This document shows, piece by piece, positions 1 through 13,402 of a stretch of DNA of 64,000 nt. The translations under genes and the position numbers were made by a program. The DNA is from Lateolabrax maculatus. Its lineage: Eukaryota; Chordata; Actinopteri; Acropomatiformes; Lateolabracidae. The stretch's first letter is position 1. Each line of letters opens with the position of its first letter. Below the pieces are notes generated by a model that searched no databases, had not been told where the DNA came from, and saw only the letters and a list, made by a program, of their open reading frames with translations. The stretch is from the NCBI GenBank assembly GCA_031216445.1, contig CM062213.1, forward strand, positions 14,509,501 to 14,573,500, given 5' to 3'.

Positions 1-3000
1 GCAGGCAGGATGAATAACCGTCAGATGCAGGGAGATACTGAAACAATGACTGTCAATTAGAAAAATGACTGAAAAGAAGCAGGAGGAGAAATAGGGTTGA
101 GTTGTAATGACTAGGGCAAATGTTAATAACAAAACTTAAAAACCTAAAAATCCATTTATATAACATTATATACTTTATTCAACACATTCTCACTCCCAGC
201 TCGTCAAATATGGCAGGGACCCTTCTTGTCACTTTTTAAAACACTATAAATAGCTCTTTTAATATCATTTTAGATGTTACAAATTTAATTCAAATAGAGA
301 AATTATTAGTCTTTATTGGAAATATTTGAGAACCCAAAGTTAGTCCTTTTTGTTTCAAAGCAGGTTTGAGTTAACAGTTACATAGCTGAAACAACAATAT
401 GTATCATCGTATTAGAGTAGGAGTGTACGAGTGTGAGTATGTGCGTATAAGTGAGTGAGTGTGTGTATGCTTTGTGTATATGGAGAGCCAAGAGTATGCA
501 ATCTCCCGCTTGGCCTTTTGCAGCTTGTAGTGTCTCCATATTGACAGTTTGACACTTACACCTACTACAGTGCTGCACGTCATGAGCAAGCTATGCACCA
601 CGTGTGGTGTGTATATGTATGTGAGGGAGAAAGAGAAACAGTGACTAAAAGAGGGTTATTCCTTGCGTTTTTTTGTGTGCCGTTAAAGTCCAGTTTGCAG
701 TTTAAATTTAAAGAGTCAGGACATTTTGCTGAACAGAGGACATTTGAGCCGGTTTGAAGGTTTGAAGGCTATATGGCATGCATGATGTCAAAGGACCTCA
801 CAAGTGCAGAAGTGCAAATATGTGTTTGTGTCCCTGTGTTTGTGTTAACTGTGCTGTATTTCCTGCCAAAATGCACCACTACACCTTACACCTTATGGTC
901 AACTGAGCCATTTAAGACCTCAGAGAATTACTATGGGACACTACGCTGCAGCTGGCTAAAACCCTAAAAGCCTGGCTAGTGAATCGGGCCTCACTGAATT
1001 TAAAGTCACAGCTGGGTTCAGCTAGTCCCACTTTCCACTCGCTGTCTTCAGTGCTGCTGTACTACAGAGTGATTACGGTAAAATCACATTTTGTTTTCAT
1101 ACTAGGGAGGTACTGTCTGCTCACTTTAGAAAAACAGCTTCTTTACAATGTGGCATTTCAGTTTTTGAGCGAGAGGAACAGGTTTCAGCACACTAAATTT
1201 GGCAGAGGCTGCAGAACTAAAGGTGGATATGTGCAGGGTGGCAGACAGCTTCTTTAGTGTATAGCAGTATAAGTGATGGGTCTGCAGTTTCCCTGTTGCT
1301 TTGTGGTACTTTACGTCCTCTCTGTTGATGGCATGTAGCCTGCTGCTGAAAGTGATGACGAAACACTGTAGAACCAAGGTCAGAGCTGTGTCATTATCTA
1401 AACCACTTCATCTTTCACAAAACACTTTATCTGATTAATATTACGGTGCGCCAGTGGCTCCGGTAGAACCTCACCTTTCACACACTGTCAAAGCACTTAA
1501 TATCCTGCCACTGATGTCAATGAGGAAATTAAATATACTCTAGAGTTTATGTATAAGTATAATGGCCACCCTTAATATCAACAATTAAAAGTTAAAGACA
1601 GATTTCAGAGGATAAAACATGCTTTCTCTTGTGTCTAACTGATATTTTACTAGATAATCAAGATGAATAATCTTCATCGTTCCCAGAGTTTGTTCTGATC
1701 TTGGCCAAACTGCATTTTTGTACAATGCACTTGATTTACAGGATAAATTAATTTGAAAACAATGCCTTCATACCAGGCATTTAAATACCACATTCAAAAA
1801 AATGTTTCAATTCAATAAATGTTTTAAATAATTCACTCTTGCCTCTCTCCACTTTTTAATGTGGTATATGTGAATGCTGTAAATTAGTTGTGATTGTTTT
1901 TATGTGACTGTGTGTTATTATATTCTAAGCTGCCATTGCGACCAGCTATTTCAATACACTCCTTGGTCAAATACATAAATTAACACTTAAGCATAGGAAA
2001 TGTATTGTATTGTATCAGACTTTTAGTTGTGAAACAAGGTCCCAGTAATGTGTGGGCAACACCACAAGAGTCTGTATTGAGCCGAGCAGCCAGTGGCTCA
2101 GACTGGCATTAGGTCCATCTGATCCTTTAATAGATTAAAGCCTCTCATTATATGGATTGCACTTCGACAGCAAGAGAAAGCAAGAAGAGGAGAGACTAAC
2201 AGACACTGAGAGATAGGGGAAAGCTAAGAGCCCTATTTGATACAGCTTCTTCTTATAAGCCATAACTAGTTAATGGTTACGGCTGGTATACAAGGATTGA
2301 CAATCTTTCCTTCTGCTAAACTCATTTTCCCTCCATCTTCTCTCTTTCACGTTTGTCCCTCCCTTTCTATTCAACCAGCCTTCTCTGTCATTACTTCTGT
2401 TCTCCTGTCTCTTATCTCTCTGTTTCCCCTTTACTCTTTACTTCCTGTATCTGTCAGATACCCCTGATTCCCTGCTGACTCAAAAACTAACAGTGCTCCA
2501 CATCGACCCTATCTTAATGGAGGACAGACAACAGGCAGGCTGAACCTACTCTTCTCACAGCTCGCAGACAAAAGGGATACACCGGGAAGACATGACTCTC
2601 CATCTAAACTCTGCCAGAGGGAAGCCACAGAAGCTCAGAATTCATTTGGGAAGCTCTGAGCCCTGTGTTTAATCACACAGCACACTTACAGTATATGCAA
2701 TTAGGTAGGGGCCTCTTTATGAAGGCCTGTACTTGCTCTGAGTGCGTACAGGGCTGGTTTAATGGGGAAAAAAACCTCGCCCAGTCATCTTATTGCATTG
2801 CATTACTCCTGAGTTGATCAAATTACGTGTACTTTCAGTATAACTTAATGACATAAGCTGCTAGACACAAGGACCACTGGGCCTCATGCAAGAACCACAT
2901 GAACACACACATTCGTTCATAAGTGGCATGTACAAGTGATTTAAGAGAACAAACAAAGAGAAAGTTATTTCACCCCGACCGCTGCCTCATGGTCTTTGAG

Positions 3001-3659
3001 CAGGTCGTTTGCCAGTATCATCCTCTGTTCCACCTGACAGTGTAACATAACCTACTATAGGCTATAATATTAACCCCTTATATCTCCATGACTGTCACAC
3101 CCCCCCAACCGGTTCTCATATCCGTCATGGGCCGATTTGCTTTAGAATGAAATTTTCTTATTTCTTAAATCTTACTCCATGTCAAACCAATGACAAAGAT
3201 CTGCTCTGGTGTCACGTCATTGCCAGTTGTACTATTAATAGTTTCTAATTATTTGGGGTCATCTAGTAACTCTGCTAAACTTATCTCTTTATTTGCGGAT
3301 TTCTGACAGCAGGACCTGAAACTCTGTGCTGTCAAATTCTTTTCTACTCTTTGGTAACATTATTGTGAATTAAATATCTCACAAACTTGTGCCCACTCAG
3401 AAACAGTTGGTATTCATCAGGCTGAAACGAATGATAGTACAGCAAATAGTTTTGTGGGGAGTTCACAATGTCATATAAATTGCTGAATATATTTCCTTAT
3501 TGATCCTCTGAGAATAGCACCGACTTCTGTGAGGCTCAGGGAAAGTGAATTGCACTATAGAGCTCTTTTAATAGGCTGCAACTGTTCACTAATGATGTTA
3601 ACAATACAGCACATTTTGTATGCCAGCCTCGAAAAATGCAAAAAAAATCTAATTAGTAT

Positions 3660-3673
3660 GTTTCCATGGCAAC
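3660..3673. promoter_or_regulatory. X-box (RFX-type) palindrome
   Basis: The sequence GTTTCCATGGCAAC fits the RFX X-box consensus GTTNCC-AT-GGNAAC with both half sites. It lies in syn2 intron 1. Binding is inferred from the motif only. Confidence 0.5.
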
Positions 3674-4729
3674 TCGGACAAAAGAGATAGACCATGTGTC
3701 TTTGTGTTGCTGTTGGATCTGAGATAAACAGAAGTTTGACAATGGGAAATTATGAAAGCAGTGCTAAACCATTGTTGTCAAGTCACATTTTCTTTTTTCT
3801 GTCTTTCTTTCTTTTCTTTTTTTTTTCTATATTTGTATGTTTGAGAGAAAACATACCATTGAGTAGCTGCTGTTCCCCAGATATTGTAGCCAAGATGCAG
3901 TCCCTCATGACCTGCGCTCAATTTGGACAAATTAACAGGCCAAATAATAAGGAGGTCAAACAGTGTGTCCCCTCGCTTGGACCAGAACTGCCTAGATACT
4001 AAGCAGGGGTTTTTGATGTTTAATATATCATGCCCTGTTGTGAAGTCAGTGATGCCTCCTTTTTTAATTTTGCCTGTGATTAGTCAGAAATTTGTAATTA
4101 AAGTATAGGGGACAGTTTTATAGCAAATCAGCCATCTTGTGAATCAAATTAGGTAGAAATAAATTACCTTCAGTGAAGTAGTCCTCACCCTGAGTTCAAT
4201 GACTTTTACACAAACCACCAATGCATGTGGTCCACCATGATTAAAATCTGTACTGGATGTGATTGCTGGTTGCTTTACTCAGCTGTAATTAAAATCAAGA
4301 AATTGGTTAATCATTTGTGTTTGCAAAATAACTCAGTTTTTTCTCTGCTGGTGATATTATCACATCAAGTGCCAACACTGTTCTCTCATAAGCTCCGTCG
4401 CAGGAATGCACACATTCTCCTCATTCAGAAGCTGTACAAACAAAAGGAAAATGAGGAAAACGCATGCCTGAGTCAGTCATGGCAAACTCGAGCTTCATGA
4501 GTATTATTACAAGACGGCATATAGTCCACACTAATTAAAAAAGTACATAGGGCAGTGAATAAGTAATAGAATATAGTGTACATCTATTGCCCCAATTTTG
4601 TGACAGAAAATACACCTGCATTTTGGCTGATTCATAACAATGTCCTCGGTAATAATTAATGTAAAAAAAATCTACTGATAGCTAGTTGAATAGATAGTTT
4701 GAAATTGGGATTCTTGCGGTTGGTTTCTG

Positions 4730-5260
4730 CTTCAAACAGTAACCAGGCTTCTAGCAGTTAGCAACGGACCATGTTTCCGTGAAAATCATGATGTTGCAGT
4801 CCATAATCCTTTTGTGAGTGGTGATCCACAGCCGCAACACAAAATGTTTGAAACAGCTACAGTACAAACCATAGACAGTATAAAAGAAATGGACGTAGCA
4901 ACCGAGACGTCACCTACTGGTTTTTGGACTGCCGTTTTGAAGCCTATTTCGGCCGTCACCTTTTTGGTATTCTGGAGCCAATGGAGTCACTGCTGGCCAT
5001 TAGAAAGAATGCAGGTTTAAGGCACGGCCTTAACATGCATAACTTTAAGCCTTTATATAATTTAAACAGGTGAGTTAGCTAGATCAATTAGAGATCAAAA
5101 CCTTTTGTACTTTGCTGTAAACATGTTTATTTCTGCTGTAAATTTGGACATTTTAACATGGGAGTCTATGGGGAATGACTCCCGTTTGGAGCCAGCCTCA
5201 AGTGGCCATTTGAGGAACTGCAGTTTCTGGCAAGGTTGCTGCTTGGTATAAACACAAAAA
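4730..5260. repeat. Dispersed teleost repeat, class unresolved
   Basis: Two blocks match a repeat I recognise from many percomorph genomes. One contains 'gacgtagcaaccgagacgtc' (near 4893). The other contains 'gggagtctatggggaatgac' followed by 'gccagcctcaagtggccatt' (5160-5210). No coding capacity is seen. The boundaries are approximate because I could not align it to a consensus. Confidence 0.6.
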
Positions 5261-5814
5261 CTCTTTGCCTTCTGATGTGGCTGGATGACGCCTCACACAA
5301 CGACTTTTTTAACCTAGCTACTAGTGTGAGGTGATTTTGGCACACACCAAAATGTGTCTACAGTGACATTATTACAAATAATTACAAAATAAATAAGAAA
5401 TTTACATTTTTTTTATTCCCCCAAACCCCTCAAAAAAATGAATTATCACAATTACAAGTCTCAAACAGCTGTTTAGAAGGCATCATCTGTTCACAAACCC
5501 TTGAATAATGTAATAAACCAGAGGGAAGCAGTTATGTCTGTAAATACACAAACTTTTTGATTAATTGACTAATTAATCACTCATGGCCCCTTATTTAATT
5601 TAGTACTTGCACTTTTATCTCATGTTCATAAAATGTCTACCAATGTTAAAAGTGAGATGTAGAGAGACAGTAAGAAAGAGAGGTTGAGATGTGAGATGAG
5701 GAAGCTTTAATATTTGTGTGTGAATGCACAACTTCGAGGTATAATTTGTGATAAAAACACATCAGTGCCTCTTTTCAACCATAACATTTTCAAGATTATT
5801 GAAGGGGATTACCT

Positions 5815-5828
5815 GTTGCCATAGCAAC
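5815..5828. promoter_or_regulatory. X-box (RFX-type) palindrome
   Basis: GTTGCCATAGCAAC is a complete two-half-site X-box, the second in syn2 intron 1. RFX factors bind this class of site in ciliated and neural cells. Function here is inference. Confidence 0.5.
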
Positions 5829-8800
5829 AGTGGGCTATTTCACCAGAGGTTGTGATGCTGATCGGTCTCGTTTATGGCACTCTTAGGTATCTGTTTGCCT
5901 CATGCATAGTAACAGGTTTATCTCTGGAATACTGCAGAGGACTCAGAGTAGCACACAACGCAAATAAAATATCAGCAATATTGATGACACGATCAACAGA
6001 ATTGCAGTTTCTTGGTATTGTTGTACAAATTGCTTTTCCAGTTTCCCTTTTCTATGTGATTTTAGCTGATAAAATGAGATAGTAAAGGTCATTCTGTTGG
6101 TCAATCAGTCCATTGCAGCATATACATCTATAGGAGGACACAATGAGCTGTATCAGACTACCTCTTCACCTCTCTTGGTTCATAAAGCAGACATTTTCTT
6201 ATGATAGAAGTCCTGGGTTCTACTAATCTCTACTGCACTTAGGTCTGCAAATATATTATGATACAGCAAAAAGAGCCACTGCTTTTGTGTGGTAGCTCCA
6301 ATAGATACATCTATACAGAAGTGCCCTGGTAATGAGTTGCTCATTAGTAATTCCTTACTGAAGAGGCTATTTAAAAGAATTGAGAGGTCTGTTTATATGC
6401 ACATGCTACAATCAGACTAAAGGTCAAATGCAAGATCCAATTTACAAAAACAGCTGGCATGTCCACTGAGTCATTGATCTTTCGCCTGATGAAGTGCAGC
6501 ACTTACATATAATCATTTCGCAAAATAATAAATCAGAATGTTGCAGTGATATCTTCAAATAAAATATTTTGCCTCACCACTGACTTAGATAGTTGAAAAA
6601 TATATATAAACATTCTATCATGTTGGTCATTGTTGCTTTTTATATACATATACCTATTTTTTCACCTTCTTGTATTTATAGTTCAATGTTTGTTTTTACC
6701 TGTGTCTGCTAAACCTGCTTGATAAATTTCCCTCACAAAATACAGAATTTTAAAATTAATTATTAAGTGATTTTTTATTAAATGGAGTCAAAAACATGTG
6801 TAATTTACTTTATAGGTGTACATTGTTTTAAAAGAATGTCAAAACTTCTGTTTCCAGTTAAGTACTTTGTTCCTTGTTGTGACAAAAGATCACCTCAGCT
6901 TTAACCATTTATCAGACTGCTCTGCTGGCGTTGGCTTCTTGGATGGATAACTTTTTTGGAATAAAGCCCCTCGAGCTGTTTGGCTCTTTCAGCTTAACAG
7001 CCTGTTGAGGTGTAAATTTATGGAGATAGCTCAGGCAGTAAGTGCTGTGCTTATTTAATTGTCTTTACAAAATGTCTGCCACAGTTGACAAAAAACAGTA
7101 AAAATAAAACATAAAAACGTAACATGGGATGTAATGTAAATACTTACCAACACACAGAGGGAATATTTTCCTTCACATTCAAATTAGGCCCAGCTAAAAC
7201 TGATTTTCTTGACATAAATGTAATGGGTGATCTTTAGTCCTAATAGGCTTCGGGGATAAAAGCTCTTCTTAATTCTGGTTATTAGTCGGTATTGACATAA
7301 CCAGTGACACAAATCTGCATTCGCTAATAGCCCGTTCTCCTGGGAGCAAGCACAAGCCTTCAGTTTACTTAGGTATTCCTCACAGAGACAGTACTGAATA
7401 GTAAGTATACTAGAAAATGCTAATCATGAAAGCTGCACAATAACACAAGCGTATAATTCTACCATTCAGTAAAAGATGACAATGCACAGTGTTCAAACAG
7501 GGGACATGACTACTTGAGGTTAGGGAAAAGAACGCAGTAATATATGTAAATATAATAAAAACATCTTGCTCATTTTGCATGGGCACTTGAATAAATGATA
7601 AATGCTTTAATTTCTCTCTCTCAAAACAGGTTTGAGCACATACCTTCGACATAAGTTCTGAACTTGCAAAACTAACTGTACTATTTTAGAAGCTACAAGG
7701 TTAGACATTTTACCTTGGAGTTTATCCTGTATCATCCCCTGGGATGAAAATCTCACTGGTCTAGTACAGTATGACAACAGCTGAGAGGTACAAGACATCA
7801 GGAGGCGGGAACCAAGAGGACCTTTTAAAGTCAACGTGACATTGCCAGCAGCTGTAATAAGGTCAGTTCTCAGCCTGTGCATGTGGAAATGTGACCTGCA
7901 GCTGAGAACCGTAATGCCAGCGATAATTTCTAATCACTACCATGAAGTCAAAAATCCAGCAGAAATCACAAGCACCCTTGATAATGATATGACCTATTTG
8001 CTGTTTATAGTGTATGTACTGTACTGCACGTGGGTGTGTTGTAAAAAGGTGTATTTAGAATGAAAAAGGAAATTTCTAGCAAACCCTTAACAATGAACAG
8101 CTTTATTCCCAAACCGCTGTTCTATAGTAGTCTTGGTCAGCAGAAACAAGATATGCAAGGCTCCACCTGCTCTCACGGTGTACTCCTGAATCTACTGGAA
8201 ATAGAATTGTTTTTTATGCATGCTTGAATGCAAGCACACAGACATACACAAACTACAAAACAAAAATACAGAACAATGTGTTTTCTGCTGTGCAACCAAA
8301 TAAACCCAACAGCATTATGGTGCATTTTAGCTATTATCTTTTAGTTTTTATGCTTTCCAGTCAGTTTGTGGGAAAAGGACTGAATTTCTCAAGCACTGAT
8401 GCAGTAGGAATAGAGAGCTGCAAGAATGAGTCCTAAAACTAGGAAATTAATTAGCATAGTTGCACTTCCAGTTCCCTCATCTCATAGTCAATGGGTTTTT
8501 TGAATGTGTTTTTGGTTAGGTGCCTGAAATGGGATCTCTGATATTTTCACGTTTTTTTCTATGACATAAAATACATTAGGTAATACCCCACTCATGTATT
8601 TTGAACCTGTAGATGTGACTCATAGTCTAAAACCGAGCGCTTTTTACTTTTGCCAATTTACGCTTCATAAATCATGAAAGAGGTGTTCATTCTTGAAGAT
8701 TATTTTACTGAACAACACTTGTAAATATCATAATCTACAATATTATCTACAACAATCCAAAATCCAACTGAAAATCCCATTGGCTTTTTGTCAAGGGAGC

Positions 8801-9583
8801 CAGGCCTTCCGGGTTGGCCTACAAAAATACATCATTTCTGCAGCACTCTATAACTAATTAAAATAATGTTTATAGGCCCACCACTTCTGTGAAGCAGTTT
8901 CAAATGTTGCTACTTGTTGGTTTATCAGTATGCTTTAATACCAACCAGTTAAAGCTCAAAGCAATTGGGTGACATTCGCCATCAACCCCTGCTCGTCAGA
9001 GAACTGTGCGTCAACCTGCAAACCAACAAAACCCTCCACTATGAGTCAACAGTCCAAAATAACTTCCTCTGATGGGCATTTATGCAATATAGGTGGTAAA
9101 TACACTGGCAGAAACTGCAGAGTACATCCTTGATATATAGAGCGATAAAGAAAGGGAGACCAAAAAAAAAGGGAGCGAGAAAGATCTAGACAGATACAGA
9201 GAGCAAAGGAAAGAGAGCAGATGTGGCCTTTGGGCTGAAACTGCTGAATCACCACGTCTCTTCTCATTACTTCATCACAGCATGAACCCGGAGCACTTTC
9301 TCTAGAGCCACATACACAGAGACTGTCATAATAAAAAGAAAAAGAGAGGCAGCAAACAGGAAAGAGATGGAGGAAAACACACAGAGAGAGGGTATGGCAA
9401 ACAGGAGAGAGCATCACACACACATCCAGACAAAGTGATAAAGGGAGATTCCCAGATCTTCTCCCTGTGTCTTCCTTAATCCCCCCCTCTGTGCGGATAT
9501 CACCTTGAAAGGCCCTGGAGGACACTGTCTCTTCCCTCACCCACGTCAATGGGCTCGGGTCTGTTACATAAGGACGACATCAA

Positions 9584-9608
9584 ACACACACACACACACA
9601 CACACACA
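9584..9608. repeat. (AC)n microsatellite
   Basis: Uninterrupted AC dinucleotides, about 12 units, in syn2 intron 1. Confidence 0.95.
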
Positions 9609-9939
9609 TTCACTCTTTTATCTTGTAGCTTTATTGCTGGACTCCCATTGTGGTCTCTTTTTGTGGCACAGTCAGAGAAAGCCATCATAGTGGCACAGTC
9701 GATATTTGAGAGCTCAGACATTGAGCGGTCAGATGCAGAAAGAGTCATGATACTGTACCTGTGGTTGCTCATGCAACTGCCAGCGTTATTTAGAGTTATA
9801 GCATGTTTGTAACTGCATGTCGAGTTTCAAGATGCAAAGTTTAGATTGTTTAAATTATCTAGGAGTTTAATTTGGGGAAAAGGCGAATTAAGGTACAAAG
9901 GACTTCTTACATACAAAATGTACTTTCCAGGGTAAAAGG

Positions 9940-10107
9940 TTTATTACCTTTGCCAAGGAGGTCATGTTCTCAGTGCCGTTTGTTTATCTGTTTGTCAGCA
10001 GGATTACAGAAAAACTACTGGCCCAGTTTTCATGAAACTTCCTGGAAGGGTATAGAATAGGCCAAGGAAAAACCCATAACATTTTGGAGTGCATCACAAT
10101 CCGAGAC
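9940..10107. mobile_element. Widespread metazoan dispersed element, left part
   Basis: The block from 'gccaaggaggtcatgttctc' through 'tttcatgaaacttcctggaa' to 'ggccaaggaaaaacccataa' and 'cattttgg' matches an abundant non-coding element known to me from many animals. Its other end (cttggcggaggtctgc) appears about 540 bp later at 10643-10671, so the copy looks split by another insertion. The class is not resolved. Confidence 0.6.
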
Positions 10108-10536
10108 TAACCTGGGAACCAGACGAATCTGCCAGCTCATGTTTCATTTGCTCTGGCAGATACGTCTGGCCCCTCTCCCATTTAAACTGATCTCCCTGCC
10201 GTTTTATCGGGCTAACCAATCACAAGCGTTTATCTAGTATGAAGCGGGTTTAATACAATGACTGACAGAGACAACAGCCGTTCAGGTATCTTTGTTAATA
10301 TCCACGATGGCGCTGCCGTGTTCTCCGGTCGGCAGTGGCAGTATTAAATGGACTGGATGGTACATTTTCTCTAAAAGAAAAACAAGCAACTGCACTTTTT
10401 GGAAATGTGTGTTTACCGAACTTCTGACAGGACGTATCGTCCAACAAGACGGCGTTCCATTGCTCTTATTGGTTGTCTCCGCCTGTCGATAACACCCATT
10501 GGAAGTCAAAAATTAACTGAGAGGTTCCAGCCTAAC
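10108..10536. mobile_element. Putative hAT-like non-autonomous insertion inside the older element
   Basis: A roughly 430-bp segment is bracketed by the 7-bp direct repeat CCGAGAC (10101-10107 and 10537-10543). Taking one more base, the repeat is 7 of 8 identical (T/C-CCGAGAC), as expected for a worn 8-bp target-site duplication. The left end (TAACCTGGGAACC) and the reverse complement of the right end (GTTAGGCTGGAACC) are weakly similar. It begins with a strong hairpin at 10119-10169. It has no credible coding frame. The hAT assignment rests only on the duplication length and is tentative. Confidence 0.45.
10119..10169. repeat. Inverted repeat / hairpin (17-bp arms)
   Basis: The left arm CCAGACGAATCTGCCAG (10119-10135) pairs with CTGGCAGATACGTCTGG (10153-10169) at 16 of 17 positions, around a 17-nt loop. 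It is most simply a subterminal structure of the inserted element. Confidence 0.85.
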
Positions 10537-10642
10537 CCGAGACACAAACAAGCAATAATAGTGACTCACAATATATATACATACACATATATTGTGGTTG
10601 AACTTGCATATTTGCATGAGCATGCACAGAAGACTGGACTAC

Positions 10643-10686
10643 TGGCCTTGGCGGAGGTCTGCACTCTCCGATAGCCGTTTTAGTTT
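10643..10686. mobile_element. Widespread metazoan dispersed element, right end
   Basis: The segment 'ggccttggcggaggtctgca' plus 'ctctccga' matches the conserved terminus of the element whose start is at 9940-10107. Same orientation and order support a single interrupted copy. Confidence 0.6.
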
Positions 10687-10855
10687 ATGTTTGGTTTATG
10701 AACCAAACATGAGGGATTGTTAGAGTTTCTAAATAATCCAAGGAAGTCATCTTTGAAATGAACTCCCCATTTAAGTCAGGACAGCAGAGTCACTTTCACC
10801 ATCGTATGCTGCTGGCTGAAAACACTCAAGGCCAACCATTTCAGATTACAAGGAT

Positions 10856-10915
10856 ATTGAATGCACTTATTGGACAAAAGTGCCTGCCAAATGAATGCAA
10901 TGTAACGTAACATAA
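10856..10915 (+). repeat. SINE/LINE 3'-tail remnant
   Basis: The phrase 'tattggacaaaagtgcctgc' followed by 'caaatgaatgcaatgtaacg' resembles the common fish tail 'tggataaaagcgtctgctaa' plus 'atgaataaatgtaa'. No internal promoter could be recognised upstream, so this is only a tail. Confidence 0.5.
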
Positions 10916-11619
10916 AGTAGTAGTTAACTTAAAGCAGTAGTTAACTTCCCTCCAACTGATGCCGTTTTAAATCCTAGAAATCAATTGCACACTCATTTTG
11001 AATCAGGCCTTGGGATTTAAGTCAAAATGAATTTAGAGCTAGAAGTCTAATGACGACGATCACCAAGTAAAAGTCTGGCTTCAGGCTAATGCTGTCCATC
11101 AAAAACCTTGAAAAAACTATTTCTTTCTGTGTGTGCAGATAACAGCAATGTCAAATAGACAAGCATGTCCTCTCATTTCTGTTAAGAATATAGCCTTGAT
11201 GTGAGTGACATATAGAATCACTACAGAGGGGAATTTCCGGTGTAATTTTCTGTTTTCCAAGTTATATTACAGAGAACCTCAAGTCCCGCTCTTTGCTGAG
11301 AGAAAAATCAATAACATTTAGAAGAATGCTTTTCTGGCCCACATGCTTTAAGGGAAGCTTTGTCTGCAAGCTTCCCCGACCAAATAATTTACATTAATAT
11401 TTATGTTGAGCTCTTTGGATGAAATACTGTTTACACACAAAATGGGAGGACTTCTGGAAATAATTCCAGTAAGGTTGTGAATTGATTGCATTACCTTTCT
11501 TGAATATTAAATTACATTAATTACTTGACATCACTGAAGTTGCATTTGCCCTGCAACAAACTTGCATTTGTATTTCAGGATTTAGAAACTTTTCTGGTGC
11601 AGTTTCTACATTGGATACA

Positions 11620-11665
11620 TCTATACATTACATTTTACAACATTCACTTAGCACACATTTGTATT
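11620..11665 (-). repeat. Possible reversed SINE/LINE tail remnant
   Basis: 'tacattacattttacaacat' followed by 'tcacttagcacaca' resembles the reverse complement of the same fish tail as at 10856. It is diverged and short. Confidence 0.35.
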
Positions 11666-13352
11666 GTAACATAAATTTGCAATCAGTACAGACTGACCTA
11701 ATATCTAATTCTATGCATGCTATACATAAAGCTCACAAATAGAGTAATCATATCCAATGTTTATAAAACCACAGTACATCATGTAATTCAAACCACATTG
11801 TTAGTGGTGGCTACAAATCACTTAAATGATGATGTTTCAGCAACAACAGGCTACAGTGATTCTAAAGGGCAGCAATATGGACGTAAAAGGCAGCTACTCT
11901 GTTGGAATACACTCTGTTTATGATTATGTACAGCAGTTGGCACTTGCTTGTGTGTTTGGCAGGTGCAAAGAGGTTCTAAACCAAAAACCTCTCTTAATCT
12001 ATTTCCCTTCAGATTTGACAGTTTACGGTTCAAATTATCAGTCTAAAAAGACATATTATATCCAGATATATATATATGCAATTCGGATGTATGGTCAGGT
12101 TTTGTACAAGTAGCATTGCATTGGGTAAATTGCATTCAAGCACCTGTTATCTGAATGTAGGCTGGAGAGTCTCACATTCAGGCATTGCCACATCATGATG
12201 GTGGCAGCCATCCAATCATAAGCCATCAAAACACTCACAGCAAGAGATACAGGATTACCATAATGTAGAACTGCCAGTCCGTCCAGTCAGTACAGTGTAG
12301 TGGAACTTCAGCACTCATGCATGTATCTACACATGTATAATGCACCGTTTTAGAACTAATCCTGTGCTGATTGTGTTGGAAATAACATCCACTGTGCAAG
12401 AGAGTCAAAACAACCAGTGTGTGTAGCTCAGAAATTACTTAATCAATGGTACATGGCACCAGTTTATTTCAAGACAGATTAGTAGTATTAGTAGATAGTA
12501 TCACTGTATAGACTTAGTATTATGGCATCAAAATACTGTACAATACCCTTTTAAAGAGAATGGAATTTCTGACAAAATGGGTGATACTACATTTAGTTGC
12601 ATTTGCATTTTAAATATTTCTGACAATTAAATTTCAGTATCAGACACCTACAATTGCAAGATCTGAAAGAGGGATGTATTTGTATAATTTAAGTATATTT
12701 ATTTGTCAAAGATTTACTGAACTAGAATTGGAAATCTATCTTTGCAACTATCCAGATGCATTTTCAAACAGAGTAGAGTCAGCTTCCAAAATCAATATTG
12801 AAAGATATAATAACATGAACAATATCCCAGAACCCATGCAAAGCCTACAAACCAATCTCAACACATGGTCCACTTAATTACTTGTTCTTCTATGCTTTTG
12901 ACCATATAACAAGTTTTTTGTCTGCAGCAGTGAACACACTCACAACAATAATTGCCATGTGACAACACTCCAGAACATCCATTAAATTGAAAAGGTCAAA
13001 AATGTCTGATGCAGCCACTTTATCACATAGCCGTCCAATACAAAGCTGACAAGATAAAACTACGCCGAAATAATGACAGCAATGAATGGCTGTAAAATCC
13101 ATCACCAGCATCCACACAGAAAACCTTTACAGCCTGAAAATGTGATTTGTAGGAACAGAAAGCAGTTAGTGTGATAGAAACATTATTACAGAGCCAAGGG
13201 CTTATATTTCACTTGTAGAAAGCAATGTTTTATTTAGAGCTACATGCCCTTGTTTGACAACGTATGATTGATGATTTGATAGCATAAGGATAATATCCTG
13301 TTAGCCAACTTGTGCTGTCAAGGGATGAACACTTACTCATAGCTCTTGAATG

Positions 13353-13354
<2 letters not shown>

Positions 13355-13401
<47 letters not shown>
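13355..13401. repeat. (CA)n microsatellite
   Basis: Uninterrupted CA array, about 23 units, roughly 500 bp 3' of syn2 exon 1 in intron 1. Confidence 0.97.

Positions 13402-13402
<1 letters not shown>

Noticed and set aside
9046..9549. 167-codon minus-strand frame in syn2 intron 1
   Set aside because: Cys/Leu/Ser-rich low-complexity translation of GA-rich intronic DNA, with no family similarity or splice context.
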